Positions 28,739-38,131 of a stretch of 64,000 bases of DNA are shown here, piece by piece (position 1 is the first letter of the stretch; every line of letters begins with the position of its first letter). The notes beneath the pieces are model-generated. The model ran no database searches. It was not told the origin of the DNA and saw only the letters and a program-made list of their open reading frames with translations. The translations under genes and the position numbers were made by a program. The stretch lies in the NCBI GenBank assembly GCA_030651695.1, contig JAUSCD010000008.1, positions 124,001 to 188,000 of the forward strand. Direction: 5' to 3'. Origin of the DNA: Pseudohongiella sp. (GTDB lineage: Bacteria > Pseudomonadota > Gammaproteobacteria > Pseudomonadales > Pseudohongiellaceae).

Positions 28739-30450
28739 TCTGCAGCCCTGCCTTTTTGTGGAAACAGACCTTTAGGCCGGAACTGAATAAACAGAATGAT
28801 GAAAACCAGTGTGATAATTTTTGCCAGCACAGCACCTGTCACCGGCTCCAGGAATTTGGTGGATATACCCAGTGTGAAAGCACCCACCAGGGTACCAAAC
28901 AGATTACCCACGCCACCAAACACCACCACCATAAATGAATCAATGATGTAGGCCTGTCCGAGATTCGGCCCAACGTTAGTGAGCTGACTCAATGCAACTC
29001 CGGCGATGCCGGCAATACCAGAACCCAATCCAAACGTCATGGCATCAACCCAGTCGGTGCGGATACCCATGGCTTTAGCCATATTGCGATTCTGTGATAC
29101 TGCACGCACCTGCAAACCGAGTGAGGTCTTTTTCAGGATCATCAACAGTGCAAAAAACACCATCAGCGAAAAAATCAGAATATATAAACGATTATTGGTG
29201 AATGACAGTACCGGGTTGATCTGCCAGGTGCCGCTCATCCAGTCCGGTGATACCACAAGGCGATTGAGCGGAGAAAAAATCGTGCGCACCAGTTGTTGCA
29301 GAATCAGACTGATACCAAAAGTCGCCAGCAGCGTCTCCAGCGGCCGCCCGTTGAGATATCGGATAACAAAGCGCTGTATCAGCATACCCACCAGCGCAGC
29401 CACCATAAACGCTGCAGGGATCGCTACCCACAATGAGTAATTGATGAAGTTGGGCATCAGCATCTGGACTACATAAGTAGTGTACGCGCCAAGCATCAGC
29501 ATTTCACCATGTGCCATATTGATAACACCCATCACACCAAAAGTGACAGCAAGGCCAATGGCGGCGAGCAGCAACACTGATCCCAGACTCAGCCCATAAA
29601 ACAACTCCTCAACAAACCGGAAAAACTTGATGCGGGTCTGTATAGATTCCAGCGCTTCGTCGATTGCCTCAAGCACAAGCGGGTCTTGTTCATTACGACC
29701 GGAAGGATCCTGCAAACTCGCGAGCAGATTACGCACAGGGTTTTCAAGACGGCCACGCAAAACTTCTACTGCCTGGATACGCTGCTCTTGTGTTGTCTGC
29801 ATCACCAGCAAATTCATGGCTATGCCGACCTCTATCATCGCACGTACGGAACCGTCCTCCTCGTCGGCGAGCGCTTCGCGTAGCAGAGCCAGGTTGGACT
29901 CATTCAGATCACTGAGCATGTTCAGGGCTGCGGCTTCGCGCTGTCTGTCAGTGCCTTCAAACAGACTGATACGCGCGATGCCATCACGCAGCAATACACG
30001 CAGCCGGTTATTCAGACGAATGCGTTGCAGCGAATCAATATTGAGTGTTTCTGCGGCAGGTTCTCCGCTGAACACGTCGCGTACTGACATTGCATTGGCA
30101 GCTTCAGTGCGGACGTAAAGCAGACGGGTTTCAGGATCAAACACCAGCTCGTTGGCGAGCATGGCGCTAAACAGCGGCAGCACTTCACGGCCGCCCTGTT
30201 CTTCCAGACGCGGGATCAGCGCAGCGGCTTCTCCCAGACTGGCCTCAGTCAATTGCAGTAGCAGAGCATCGAGCCCGGGTTGCTCTGGCGCAGGTTCTGG
30301 CACAGGCCCTGGCTGAATCTCCGACTCAGCCCCAGCAGCCTCCACAAGCGGTGCAGGATCGTCTGTCTGCACATCTGTCTGACCATAAACCGCTGAGACT
30401 AAACAGGCTCCCAGCGTTATTGCAAACAAACTTCTCCAGACACGTCTCAC
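28735..30450 (-). CDS. urtB: Urea ABC transporter permease UrtB
   Basis: A 571-residue LivH-type permease. Residues 1 to about 280 form a signal peptide plus a periplasmic, helix-rich region (Pro/Glu-rich linker, then HEAT-like repeats), an extension common in UrtB proteins. The membrane part begins near LFYGLSLGSVLLLAAIGLAV and includes GVMGVINMAHGEMLMLGAYT and FGLGSGIAGIAGVALSQLTN. It pairs with UrtC as the urea channel. Confidence 0.94.
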   Translation of the reverse strand: MRRVWRSLFAITLGACLVSAVYGQTDVQTDDPAPLVEAAGAESEIQPGPVPEPAPEQPGLDALLLQLTEASLGEAAALIPRLEEQGGREVLPLFSAMLANELVFDPETRLLYVRTEAANAMSVRDVFSGEPAAETLNIDSLQRIRLNNRLRVLLRDGIARISLFEGTDRQREAAALNMLSDLNESNLALLREALADEEDGSVRAMIEVGIAMNLLVMQTTQEQRIQAVEVLRGRLENPVRNLLASLQDPSGRNEQDPLVLEAIDEALESIQTRIKFFRFVEELFYGLSLGSVLLLAAIGLAVTFGVMGVINMAHGEMLMLGAYTTYVVQMLMPNFINYSLWVAIPAAFMVAALVGMLIQRFVIRYLNGRPLETLLATFGISLILQQLVRTIFSPLNRLVVSPDWMSGTWQINPVLSFTNNRLYILIFSLMVFFALLMILKKTSLGLQVRAVSQNRNMAKAMGIRTDWVDAMTFGLGSGIAGIAGVALSQLTNVGPNLGQAYIIDSFMVVVFGGVGNLFGTLVGAFTLGISTKFLEPVTGAVLAKIITLVFIILFIQFRPKGLFPQKGRAAE

Positions 30451-30492
30451 AGTCCTGCTCCAATCGGGTCAATCAACTTCAGTGAGGCGCAA

Positions 30493-31794
30493 TCAGTATG
30501 ATTGGCCCGAGCACACACCAGTCACAGTGTTGTAGTTGCCACAGCGGATCGGAGCGGTCCAGTCCGCCTCAAGATCTTTTGATCCATCCAGAAAGTCAGA
30601 CCAGGCATCCCCTTCAATCAGACCTTCGGTTTCCCACACGACCTCAAACTGCCCATTGGCCTGGATTTCACCAATCAGCACCGGTTTGGAAATGTGGTGG
30701 TTTTTGCCCATCACCGCAATGCCACCAGTCAGATTAGGTGTCTCCATACCAATCATCGCCTGCTCTACCGCATCTACATCAGTGGCGCCGGCTTTCTCAA
30801 CTGCTTTTACCCACATGTTGAAGCCGATGTAGGTCGCTTCCATAGGGTCATTTGTCACACGATTGGTATTGCCGATAAAGCTGTGCCACTTCTGAATAAA
30901 TTCGGCGTTCTCGGGCGTTTCGACGCTCTGGAAATAATTCCAGGCTGCCATGTGGCCAACCAGTGGCCGGGTATCAATGCCCGAAAGCTCTTCTTCACCA
31001 ACAGAGAAAGCAATCACCGGAATATCTTGTGCGGAAACGCCCTGATTGGCGAGCTCGCGGTAGAAAGGAACGTTGGCATCGCCGTTGATTGTGGACACCA
31101 CTGCAGTGGCTTTGCCGGCGTTACCAAAACGCTGGATTTCAGCCACGATGCTCTGCCAGTCGGAGTGACTGAACGGAGTGTAATTGATCATGATGTCGGC
31201 GTCGGCTACACCATGGGATTTGAGGTAGGCTTCCAGAATACGGTTGGTAGTGCGCGGGTATACATAGTCTGTACCTGCCAGCACCCAACGCTCTATGCCG
31301 AGATCATTCATCAGGTAATCCACAGCCGGAATTGCCTGCGTATTTGGTGCTGCTCCGGTGTAGAAAATATTTTTCGAAGACTCTTCGCCCTCATACTGTA
31401 CAGGGTAGAACAAAAGACCGTTCAATTCTTCGAGCACTGGCAGCATGGACTTACGTGACACTGACGTCCAGGCACCAAAAATCACATCCACTTTTTCCTG
31501 CGATAACAATTCGCGGGTTTTTTCCGCAAACAAAGGCCAGTCTGACGCGGGATCAACCACTACTGCCTGCAGCTGCCTGCCCAGCACACCGCCTTTTTTG
31601 TTCTGCTCATCAATCATCATCAGCACGGTGTCTTTCAGCGTCGTTTCGCTGATAGCCATCGTTCCGGACAGGGAGTGGAGCACACCTACTTTGATGGTGT
31701 CCTGGGCAATAACCATGTGACTGAACGCAGTCAATCCCAGCAAACAAACGCCGGCTTTTCTGACCAACTGAGACACCATTTTTCTACTGCTCAT
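30493..31794 (-). CDS. urtA: Urea ABC transporter substrate-binding protein UrtA
   Basis: A 433-residue periplasmic urea binder of the LivK/AmiC type: signal peptide to about MVIAQ, then DTIKVGVLHSLSGTMAISET, VVDPASDWPLFAEKTRELL, FGAWTSVSRKSMLPVLEE and NGLLFYPVQYEGEESSKNIF, all typical of UrtA. AGGAG lies 6 bases before the ATG. It is the first gene of the urea operon, with a 200-base promoter region upstream. It would capture urea from outside or from periplasmic ureohydrolases encoded upstream. Confidence 0.96.
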   Translation of the reverse strand: MSSRKMVSQLVRKAGVCLLGLTAFSHMVIAQDTIKVGVLHSLSGTMAISETTLKDTVLMMIDEQNKKGGVLGRQLQAVVVDPASDWPLFAEKTRELLSQEKVDVIFGAWTSVSRKSMLPVLEELNGLLFYPVQYEGEESSKNIFYTGAAPNTQAIPAVDYLMNDLGIERWVLAGTDYVYPRTTNRILEAYLKSHGVADADIMINYTPFSHSDWQSIVAEIQRFGNAGKATAVVSTINGDANVPFYRELANQGVSAQDIPVIAFSVGEEELSGIDTRPLVGHMAAWNYFQSVETPENAEFIQKWHSFIGNTNRVTNDPMEATYIGFNMWVKAVEKAGATDVDAVEQAMIGMETPNLTGGIAVMGKNHHISKPVLIGEIQANGQFEVVWETEGLIEGDAWSDFLDGSKDLEADWTAPIRCGNYNTVTGVCSGQSY

Positions 31795-31945
31795 ATTTCA
31801 CTCCTGAAAATTTCTTTGATGTACAGAATGGGACGCATGAATGAGGCACAAGGAACAAACTTTTCAATGATCCGCTCACACCAATTTAGTCTGGATTGTG
31901 GCGAATCGGGGCATGGGGTAACAAGTCGGTGATTGACTGCCGGAA

Positions 31946-31980
31946 CTACGTCATTTCACGTATTACGCAAAATGACGTAG
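31946..31980. promoter_or_regulatory. Perfect inverted repeat between the hupE-like gene and urtA
   Basis: CTACGTCATTT (31946-31956) and AAATGACGTAG (31970-31980) are perfect 11-base arms around a 13-base spacer containing TACGCAAAA. There is no T-run on the minus strand, so an operator for the urt/ure operon (152 bases before urtA) is at least as likely as a terminator for the arginase cluster, whose last stop is 15 bases away. The binding protein is unknown. Confidence 0.55.
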
Positions 31981-31994
31981 TCGAAACGGATGAC

Positions 31995-33029
31995 TCAGAC
32001 ACCAAGCACCCGCTCGACTGTCCAGAACACTCCCAGCCCCCCAACAACTCCCAACGCAGCGCGGATGAAATACATATCAAAGCGGATGGTGCGGCAAAGC
32101 CTGACAAATGCCAGCACAGCGAGCACAAACAATACCTGTCCGACTTCAACGCCTATGTTGAAAAACGCCAGGGCGATAACAGTATCTGAGGGAGAAACAC
32201 CTAACTCACCCAGCACCGATGCAAATCCCAGTCCGTGAATCAGACCAAACGCTGCCGTCAGTGCCATCTTCCCGCGCTGACTTTTCAGACTGCCTTCGTT
32301 GGTTACTGCATTTGTCGAGAAACGGTTGTAGAAAATGGCCTCTCGCGCCATAAACACCACCGACAGCGCAATCACAGCTTCAACCGGACCAATAGGAACA
32401 CTGACGATTCCAAAGAACGATAACGCCAGTGACAAAGAATGTCCGACCGTAAATGCGGTGATCAGCCAAAGTAAGGATACACCTGACGCCAACATTGCCA
32501 GACAGAATACAAACGCGAGATGATCCCAGCCGATCAGAACGTGCTCGGTACCTAAAGTCAGGTACAGCCATGCTGTGCTGGCCGCAGAGCGTGCGACAAT
32601 CTCTTCATCAAAGTCGGGTAGCGCCAGCGTGATGCCGGAACGTGCGCCGGTCAGCATCATAGAACTGCTGGTGCCGTCCCGGTATTCGAATACCACACGG
32701 CCACCGTCACGCCCCCACTGCGTACTGATTACACCCTGTGTGCCGCCTGCACAACCAATCTCAAACTCTACACTGGGCAGAAAACCCGGACTGCTCTGCT
32801 GGCGACTCAACAATTCGCAGCCCTGCGGCCATTGCACCGGCTGCACGGGATTGGAACTTTGGGGAAGATTATCTACACGTAAACGGAAACGGCCGGCCTC
32901 TTCACTTTCATAGAAAGTAAACTGGGCAATATCCAGGTAATGCGCACTGGCTGTCTGGGCACCCTGCAGAATCCACACAATAACGAACAAGACAGCGATT
33001 CTGCAGTAGCCGGACCTAATCTTTGACAT
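31995..33029 (-). CDS. HupE/UreJ family membrane protein with exported N-domain
   Basis: About 344 residues. A signal peptide ends near QTASA, then comes a roughly 140-residue beta-rich extracytoplasmic domain (HYLDIAQFTFYESEEAGRF), then six or seven membrane helices with the HupE/UreJ motifs TEHVLIGWDHLAF (His-x4-Asp-His), TVGHSLSLALS and GLIHGLGFASVLG. Members are proposed Ni/Co permeases. ATG 33029 is chosen because GAGGTGG lies 6 bases upstream; it overlaps the isomerase gene by 14 bases. As last gene of the arginase cluster and neighbour of urease, a Ni supply role is attractive but inferred. Confidence 0.85.
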   Translation of the reverse strand: MSKIRSGYCRIAVLFVIVWILQGAQTASAHYLDIAQFTFYESEEAGRFRLRVDNLPQSSNPVQPVQWPQGCELLSRQQSSPGFLPSVEFEIGCAGGTQGVISTQWGRDGGRVVFEYRDGTSSSMMLTGARSGITLALPDFDEEIVARSAASTAWLYLTLGTEHVLIGWDHLAFVFCLAMLASGVSLLWLITAFTVGHSLSLALSFFGIVSVPIGPVEAVIALSVVFMAREAIFYNRFSTNAVTNEGSLKSQRGKMALTAAFGLIHGLGFASVLGELGVSPSDTVIALAFFNIGVEVGQVLFVLAVLAFVRLCRTIRFDMYFIRAALGVVGGLGVFWTVERVLGV

Positions 33030-33882
33030 TGACATCCACCTCGTACACAACATCAAACTGCGGGCGGATTACCTCCACCTGCTCGCTGATACGACGACGC
33101 TGTTCAGCGCCGGTCCAGCTTGTTCTGACACGTGAATATATGTCTTCAAATCTGAGCGGAAGCGCCGCAGTTACTTCACTTACCGATACATAGTGATATC
33201 CGCGCGGTGAAGTAAGCGGGCCTATCCAGCTTCCCAACGGCGCAACTTTCAGAGCTTCATAGAAGTCCCCACCGAAATTTGTCCGCAGTACACTCTCGGC
33301 GTAACTGTCTATGCTGTTACCCAACCAGTAGGCATCCCCTGGTATCGTCTCTCCTGCATTAAGACGGGCCGGAATATTTTCACTGTTCTCCGGCAACTGA
33401 TTAAAATACAGCTGCACAAATGATGCTTTGGGTTCAGAGTAGTAGAACGCAATATTGTCCATATAATGCTGCAGTACCTGCTCATCGGTAGGATCGTCCG
33501 GTAGGCCTGCCCATAACAGACTGATTTTTTCGATCATGTGCTCGCGCACCTTGCCGTCGTTAAGATGCTGTTCGGTGATCAGGGTATGACGGAAGATGAT
33601 TTCCTCTTCTAACCACTCAGCAACGATCTGTTCAGTTTCCTCAGCACTTGGCTGACGGCCAGCCAGCCAACTGAACTCCTCTTGTAATGCGACCAGCAGA
33701 GGCTCATTGACTTCAATGCGCGCAAGATTGGACATACCCGATGCCGACTGCCCGGCCTCAAAGACCTGCTCAGGCTGATCTGGCCTGAGCATATCCAGTA
33801 CAAAAATCAGCACCGCGACTATCGAGAATATTGTTAAAGGTTCCTTGATGAAACTCGCCGGAGAAAACGTTTTATCAGTCAT
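33016..33882 (-). CDS. Membrane-anchored parvulin-type peptidyl-prolyl isomerase
   Basis: A 288-residue protein: short cytosolic start, one membrane helix (LTIFSIVAVLIFVLDML), a SurA/PpiD-like helical chaperone part (SAEETEQIVAEWLEEEIIFR) and a parvulin-like region (SEPKASFVQLYFNQL, APLGSWIGPLTSPRGYHYVS). It should act in the periplasm on exported proteins. It lies between the exported arginase-family genes and the HupE/UreJ gene; isomerase plus HupE-like pairs are common. The substrate could be the HupE-like protein or the arginases. Confidence 0.82.
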   Translation of the reverse strand: MTDKTFSPASFIKEPLTIFSIVAVLIFVLDMLRPDQPEQVFEAGQSASGMSNLARIEVNEPLLVALQEEFSWLAGRQPSAEETEQIVAEWLEEEIIFRHTLITEQHLNDGKVREHMIEKISLLWAGLPDDPTDEQVLQHYMDNIAFYYSEPKASFVQLYFNQLPENSENIPARLNAGETIPGDAYWLGNSIDSYAESVLRTNFGGDFYEALKVAPLGSWIGPLTSPRGYHYVSVSEVTAALPLRFEDIYSRVRTSWTGAEQRRRISEQVEVIRPQFDVVYEVDVNVKD

Positions 33883-33897
33883 GTTTTAAATCCGAAG

Positions 33898-35298
33898 TTA
33901 GTTAGAGCCATGGTCGAGTGTCAACGGAGCAAGGTAGTCCGTGTCGCTGGCTACCCCTGACTTGTACAACGCTACCCCGGCCAGACACGCATTCATTACA
34001 TAATTCGCATTCAGGGCGCTGGTGTAGGTGATATCAAGCATCGGAGCCAAATCAAGAATCTCGAAACCGGCTACAGGATTTTCAGCACACAGGCGACGTA
34101 CCAATGGCAATACTTCGCGCATTGTCAGACCACCGGGAACTGCGCGTCCGGCCGCTGGCAACTGCGAAATATCAAGTACGGACACATCAAAACTGATATA
34201 GACCGGAAGCCCTGACTGGCTGGCTTCACGTAAAACCCTGGTCGCCACGGCGTCCCAGCCCCTGCGTTCGACCTCCGCCATTGTGTGGTATTTGACACCT
34301 TGCTGTCGCAGCCACTGTAGTTCCTGCCTCCCTGCCTGCGGCCCGCGCAGGCCAACCTGTATCAGGTTGCCACCTGCAAGTTTGTTTTCAGTGATCAATT
34401 TATAAATAACATCGCGATCTGAAACCTGGTGGGCACCAACGGGCTCGCCATTGAAGTGCGCACCCAGATGCACAACTGTGACACCGCTTTTGTACTGACT
34501 GCTGATGGCTTTAATCGAGGAATAACTTACAGAGAAATCGCCACCGATCAGAAAAGGTATTGTCCCCGTCTCCACGATACTGCTTACCATCGCGCTGATA
34601 TGTTCAATGGTGCGGTCTTTCAGCATGCGGTCGACATTAAAGTTGCCGTAGTCAACAATGTTCAGCACTGCATGTGGGTCTTGAAGTGTAAACAGATTGC
34701 GGTCGGCAATGCCGTGCATCAGCCGCATCGCTTTGGGACCATTATCAGAATCGCGGGTGCCACTGCTCATACTCTGAGGAACACCGGCAATAGCGACATC
34801 GACTTTGCCGGCAATCAGATCTTCCGGGAAAACCGCCACCGGTGCACCTGCAAACGTCGGCACACCGCCTCCACCGATATAACGCGATACGTTTACCGGG
34901 CCAAAATCCCGTCGTCGTGTCCAAAGGGCAGCAGGACGCAGTGTGGTAGCGCTGTTGAATCCCTCATTTTCCCTGTTCAGTACTATCTCGCCCATATCTA
35001 TGCCGGGACGCCAGGCCAGCACAGAAACGGTGCTCATCATGTCCGAGACAAACACAAGATTCTGTTCAGGGTTGCGTCTCATCAGCTCATCCGTCAGCCT
35101 CGACGCTGACGCAAAAAGACGCAGAGGTTCTTCACTGAAAAGGAACTCACGCTGTGCTTCATCAAGCAGAGCCAGCCTTGACTGCAGGTCTGCAGTGTTG
35201 CTCACCAAGGCTGTCGGTTGCGACCGCGGCTGTGTTCCGGAACAGGCTGCCAGCAGAACTGAGCACGCCATCGCCGTTACTAATGTTCTTACATTCAT
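33898..35298 (-). CDS. Arginase-family lipoprotein with degenerate metal site
   Basis: A 466-residue arginase/agmatinase-fold protein with a lipoprotein signal (lipobox LAAC, Cys19). The ureohydrolase core is full length, but metal ligands are replaced: GGDHS is GGDFS (His to Phe255), DAHxD is GAHFN (Asp to Gly279 and Asn283), and DxD is DVS (Ser373). So it should not bind the usual two metal ions. Conservation with the 36747-38105 protein (VKYHTMAEVERRGW, AAGRAVPGGLTMREV, SALNANY) is high, which argues for a selected non-enzymatic subunit. ATG 35298 has AAGGG upstream; the earlier in-frame start at 35352 is unlikely. Last of four tandem paralogs. Confidence 0.88.
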   Translation of the reverse strand: MNVRTLVTAMACSVLLAACSGTQPRSQPTALVSNTADLQSRLALLDEAQREFLFSEEPLRLFASASRLTDELMRRNPEQNLVFVSDMMSTVSVLAWRPGIDMGEIVLNRENEGFNSATTLRPAALWTRRRDFGPVNVSRYIGGGGVPTFAGAPVAVFPEDLIAGKVDVAIAGVPQSMSSGTRDSDNGPKAMRLMHGIADRNLFTLQDPHAVLNIVDYGNFNVDRMLKDRTIEHISAMVSSIVETGTIPFLIGGDFSVSYSSIKAISSQYKSGVTVVHLGAHFNGEPVGAHQVSDRDVIYKLITENKLAGGNLIQVGLRGPQAGRQELQWLRQQGVKYHTMAEVERRGWDAVATRVLREASQSGLPVYISFDVSVLDISQLPAAGRAVPGGLTMREVLPLVRRLCAENPVAGFEILDLAPMLDITYTSALNANYVMNACLAGVALYKSGVASDTDYLAPLTLDHGSN

Positions 35299-35314
35299 CT
35301 GTAGACCCTTACGT

Positions 35315-36739
35315 TTACTGTAACCCTTCCACATATTGCCGCTGGTAGTCATCTTGCCCGTGATCCAACGTGGTCGGATTGAGGTAGTGCGGATCGGTCA
35401 AACCTTTTTTGCGCATCGCCACGCCAGTCAGACAGGCTTTTACAATCGCGGCGCTGTGAAGCGTGGTTTTGTAGGTCGGATCCAGAGCCGGCGCCACCTC
35501 AACCAGTTCAAAACCACGGACATCACTTTCAGCGCATAGACGGCGCACTATCGGAATTGCTTCGCGGGGAGTAATACCACCTGACACCGGCGTTCCTGTA
35601 CCGCCTGTATAAACCGGATCCAGGATGTCGACATCAAAGGAGATAAAAAGCACCTTCTCCTGATCGGTATCGGCACGCGCTTCCTTCAAAACCCGTTCCA
35701 TAACCCAGTCCCAGCCGAATCGTTCTACTTCGGCCATCGAGTGATACCGGAACCCCTCCTCCTGCAGCCATTTGTAAGTTTCTTCATCCGGGCTGCCGGA
35801 GCGCAGGCCGACCTGGATGTAGTCCTTGCCTTCGATCAGCCCCTCTACCATCAGGCGATGCACAGGCTGACCGTGATCTATCAAATGAGTGCGATCGCGC
35901 CCCACGTCGTAATGCGCATCGAAGTGAACCACAGCAACCTTGCCCTTGCCATAAAAGTCGACCATGGCTGCCACATCAGGATAAGCCAGCGAGTGGTCGC
36001 CGCCGATGATGACCGGCATGGCACCCGCTTCAAGAATCTCGTAAACAACTCTGCGCACTTCCTGTGTGCTGCGCTCAGTGCTGTTGTTGTCGATTGCGAT
36101 ATCCCCGTAATCAACGATATTGAGTTCGGCGCTGGGGTTGACCTGCACATACTGATCATTGCCGGACATGCCATACATACTTCGCAGCGCAAGCGGGCCA
36201 TGATCTGCATCTCTCCAGCCAGAGCCCATGTTCAGAGGCGCGCCCACAATTGCCACATCAACTTTTCCGGCAATCAGATCTTCCGGAGTCAGTGCGATGG
36301 GCGCGCCTGCGAACGTTGACAAACCACCACCAAAACCACCGGCATAACGACCCAGATCCAGCGGGCCTGCCTCGCGAGACGGGTTGAATGAGCCGGGGCG
36401 CAAGGTCACCCACGCATTAAAGTCCGGATCGTTTGTATTCATCGGAATATTATCGAGATCACGACCTTCCCTGAATTTTCGTTGATCGGCCATCCACATC
36501 AGCGCATCGACGTAAGCCACAACTTCCTCCGCCGTGCGCTTCTCAAGCGCTTCAAACAGATTGTCGCGGTTACGGGTTTCGCGGTTCAGATAATCAAGCT
36601 GTTCCGCTGACAGGCCTGTAAGCCGGCCCTGTAATTCAGGCGGGAACTCAATTGGTTCACGCTCCCCGTTCTGCTCCTGAGCAAACGAAGAAACGGCTAC
36701 CAACATCATTGCGGCCATAAGACTTGCGTAATGTTTCAT
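35315..36739 (-). CDS. Exported arginase/agmatinase-family ureohydrolase, complete metal site
   Basis: A 474-residue protein with a Sec signal (MKHYASLMAAMMLVAVSSFA), a helical N-domain of about 120 residues and a ureohydrolase core with all six metal ligands: His249 (GGDHS), Asp274, His276 and Asp278 (FDAHYD), Asp369 and Asp371 (SFDVDILDP). It should hydrolyse a guanidino compound to urea in the periplasm; the substrate (arginine, agmatine, guanidine or other) cannot be read. ATG 36739 is preceded by GAGGG and gives the signal peptide; the in-frame codon at 36817 does not. It ends TLDHGQDDYQ like the 38132 copy. Confidence 0.9.
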   Translation of the reverse strand: MKHYASLMAAMMLVAVSSFAQEQNGEREPIEFPPELQGRLTGLSAEQLDYLNRETRNRDNLFEALEKRTAEEVVAYVDALMWMADQRKFREGRDLDNIPMNTNDPDFNAWVTLRPGSFNPSREAGPLDLGRYAGGFGGGLSTFAGAPIALTPEDLIAGKVDVAIVGAPLNMGSGWRDADHGPLALRSMYGMSGNDQYVQVNPSAELNIVDYGDIAIDNNSTERSTQEVRRVVYEILEAGAMPVIIGGDHSLAYPDVAAMVDFYGKGKVAVVHFDAHYDVGRDRTHLIDHGQPVHRLMVEGLIEGKDYIQVGLRSGSPDEETYKWLQEEGFRYHSMAEVERFGWDWVMERVLKEARADTDQEKVLFISFDVDILDPVYTGGTGTPVSGGITPREAIPIVRRLCAESDVRGFELVEVAPALDPTYKTTLHSAAIVKACLTGVAMRKKGLTDPHYLNPTTLDHGQDDYQRQYVEGLQ

Positions 36740-36746
36740 AGAGCCC

Positions 36747-38105
36747 TCACTGACCATGATCCAGCGCAAGCGGCGACAGATAGTTCGCCTCGGTGATTCC
36801 TTCCTTACGCAACGCAATTCCTGCCAGACAGGCGTTCATCAGATAGTTGGCGTTTAATGCAGAGACATACGTGAAATCCAGCATAGGGGCCATATCGGCG
36901 AGTTCAAAACCGGCAATTTCGGTCTCTGCACACAGGCGTCTGAGCAAGGGCATAACTTCGCGCATCGTCAGTCCACCTGGCACAGCACGACCGGCCGCCG
37001 TCATTTGCGCGGTATCCATAACGCTGACGTCGAGAGAGATGAAAACGGGTTTGCGTGTCGCCTTGGCCTCGTCAACCACTCTGGTCAGCACACTGCCCCA
37101 GCCTCTGCGCTCAACCTCGGCCATCGTGTGGTATTTGACCCCTTGCTCACGCAGCCAGAGCAGATTCTGTTCTGTGAGTTGCGGCCCGTTTAAACCCACC
37201 TGAATCAGATCCGGACCATCTACGATGCCCTCAACCAGAAGACGGTAAGCGGCGTCCTGATCGGACAGCGTATGAGCGCCAGTGCGTTTGGTATCAGAAT
37301 GCGCACCCAGTTGAACAACTGCGATTCCGGCATCCCGCGAGCTTTGCACACCTTTGACAGCTGAGTACATGACACTGTGGTCACCGCCAATCAGAAATGG
37401 TCTGGCTCCGGTGTCTGCGATGTCTTTTACTTCCTGCGTAATGAAGTCAACGCTGCGCTCGATGGCCATGCGGTCCACATTGATATCACCAAAATCAGCA
37501 AGATTCAGTGTCGCAGCAGGGTCAACCAGCAGATACAGATTACGGTCGGCCATCCCGTGCGAACCACGCACACTACGCGGGGCATTGCGCGCGTCACGAT
37601 TTCCGCTGCTCAGACTTTGCGGCACACCTGCAAACGCCACTTCAACTTTGCCTGCTACCAGGTCGTCGTGATTGATCGCCACCGGAGCCCCGGCAAACGT
37701 GGGGATACCTGAGCTCGGACGAATATAACGATGCACGCTGAAAGGCCCCGGACTGCGACGCATTGTCCACAGTGCCGCTGGCTGGCGAATAAGGTTGTTG
37801 AAGGTTGTAGCTTCAGTATTCAGCGGGATTGCGCCCATATCATTGGCCGGATCGTAGGCCAGCCCGGCTAACACACTCATCATATCGCTGACGTAGGTCA
37901 CGATCTGCGAAGGTGTTCGGATTTCAAATGCTTCATTCAGTTGCCGCTCGTTAAACAGCCTGAGCGGAGCGTCGCTGTCGAGAAAAGACCGCTGCTCAGC
38001 TGAAAGCGCACTGAACTTTTGTGTGATGGCCGATGGAAAATCCACCGCCATCGCCTGACCGGACAACAGCACCGCACCCAGGGTTAACACTAACTTGTTT
38101 TTCAT
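36747..38105 (-). CDS. Exported arginase-family protein with partly lost metal site
   Basis: A 452-residue paralog with a Sec signal (MKNKLVLTLGAVLLSGQAMA). GGDHS is kept (His243), but DAHxD is GAHSD (first Asp to Gly267) and SFDVDxxDP is SLDVSVMDT (second Asp to Ser361), so at least two bridging ligands are missing. GTPVSGG of the active copies is GRAVPGG here, as in the 33898 protein. It is intact and well conserved, so a pseudoenzyme partner fits better than a decaying gene. Seven bases separate its stop from the next active copy's start. Confidence 0.88.
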   Translation of the reverse strand: MKNKLVLTLGAVLLSGQAMAVDFPSAITQKFSALSAEQRSFLDSDAPLRLFNERQLNEAFEIRTPSQIVTYVSDMMSVLAGLAYDPANDMGAIPLNTEATTFNNLIRQPAALWTMRRSPGPFSVHRYIRPSSGIPTFAGAPVAINHDDLVAGKVEVAFAGVPQSLSSGNRDARNAPRSVRGSHGMADRNLYLLVDPAATLNLADFGDINVDRMAIERSVDFITQEVKDIADTGARPFLIGGDHSVMYSAVKGVQSSRDAGIAVVQLGAHSDTKRTGAHTLSDQDAAYRLLVEGIVDGPDLIQVGLNGPQLTEQNLLWLREQGVKYHTMAEVERRGWGSVLTRVVDEAKATRKPVFISLDVSVMDTAQMTAAGRAVPGGLTMREVMPLLRRLCAETEIAGFELADMAPMLDFTYVSALNANYLMNACLAGIALRKEGITEANYLSPLALDHGQ

Positions 38106-38131
38106 GACTACTTATCCTTGCAGGTCAGCTG

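Noticed and set aside
35741-36319. A 192-codon plus-strand frame across an arginase gene
   Set aside because: It mirrors the strongly conserved arginase coding sequence on the other strand; similar shadows appear over the other arginase copies.
33898-38105. Calling the two ligand-poor arginase copies pseudogenes
   Set aside because: Both have full-length frames, clean export signals, good ribosome-binding sites and strong similarity to each other outside the metal motifs. Decay would not preserve this.
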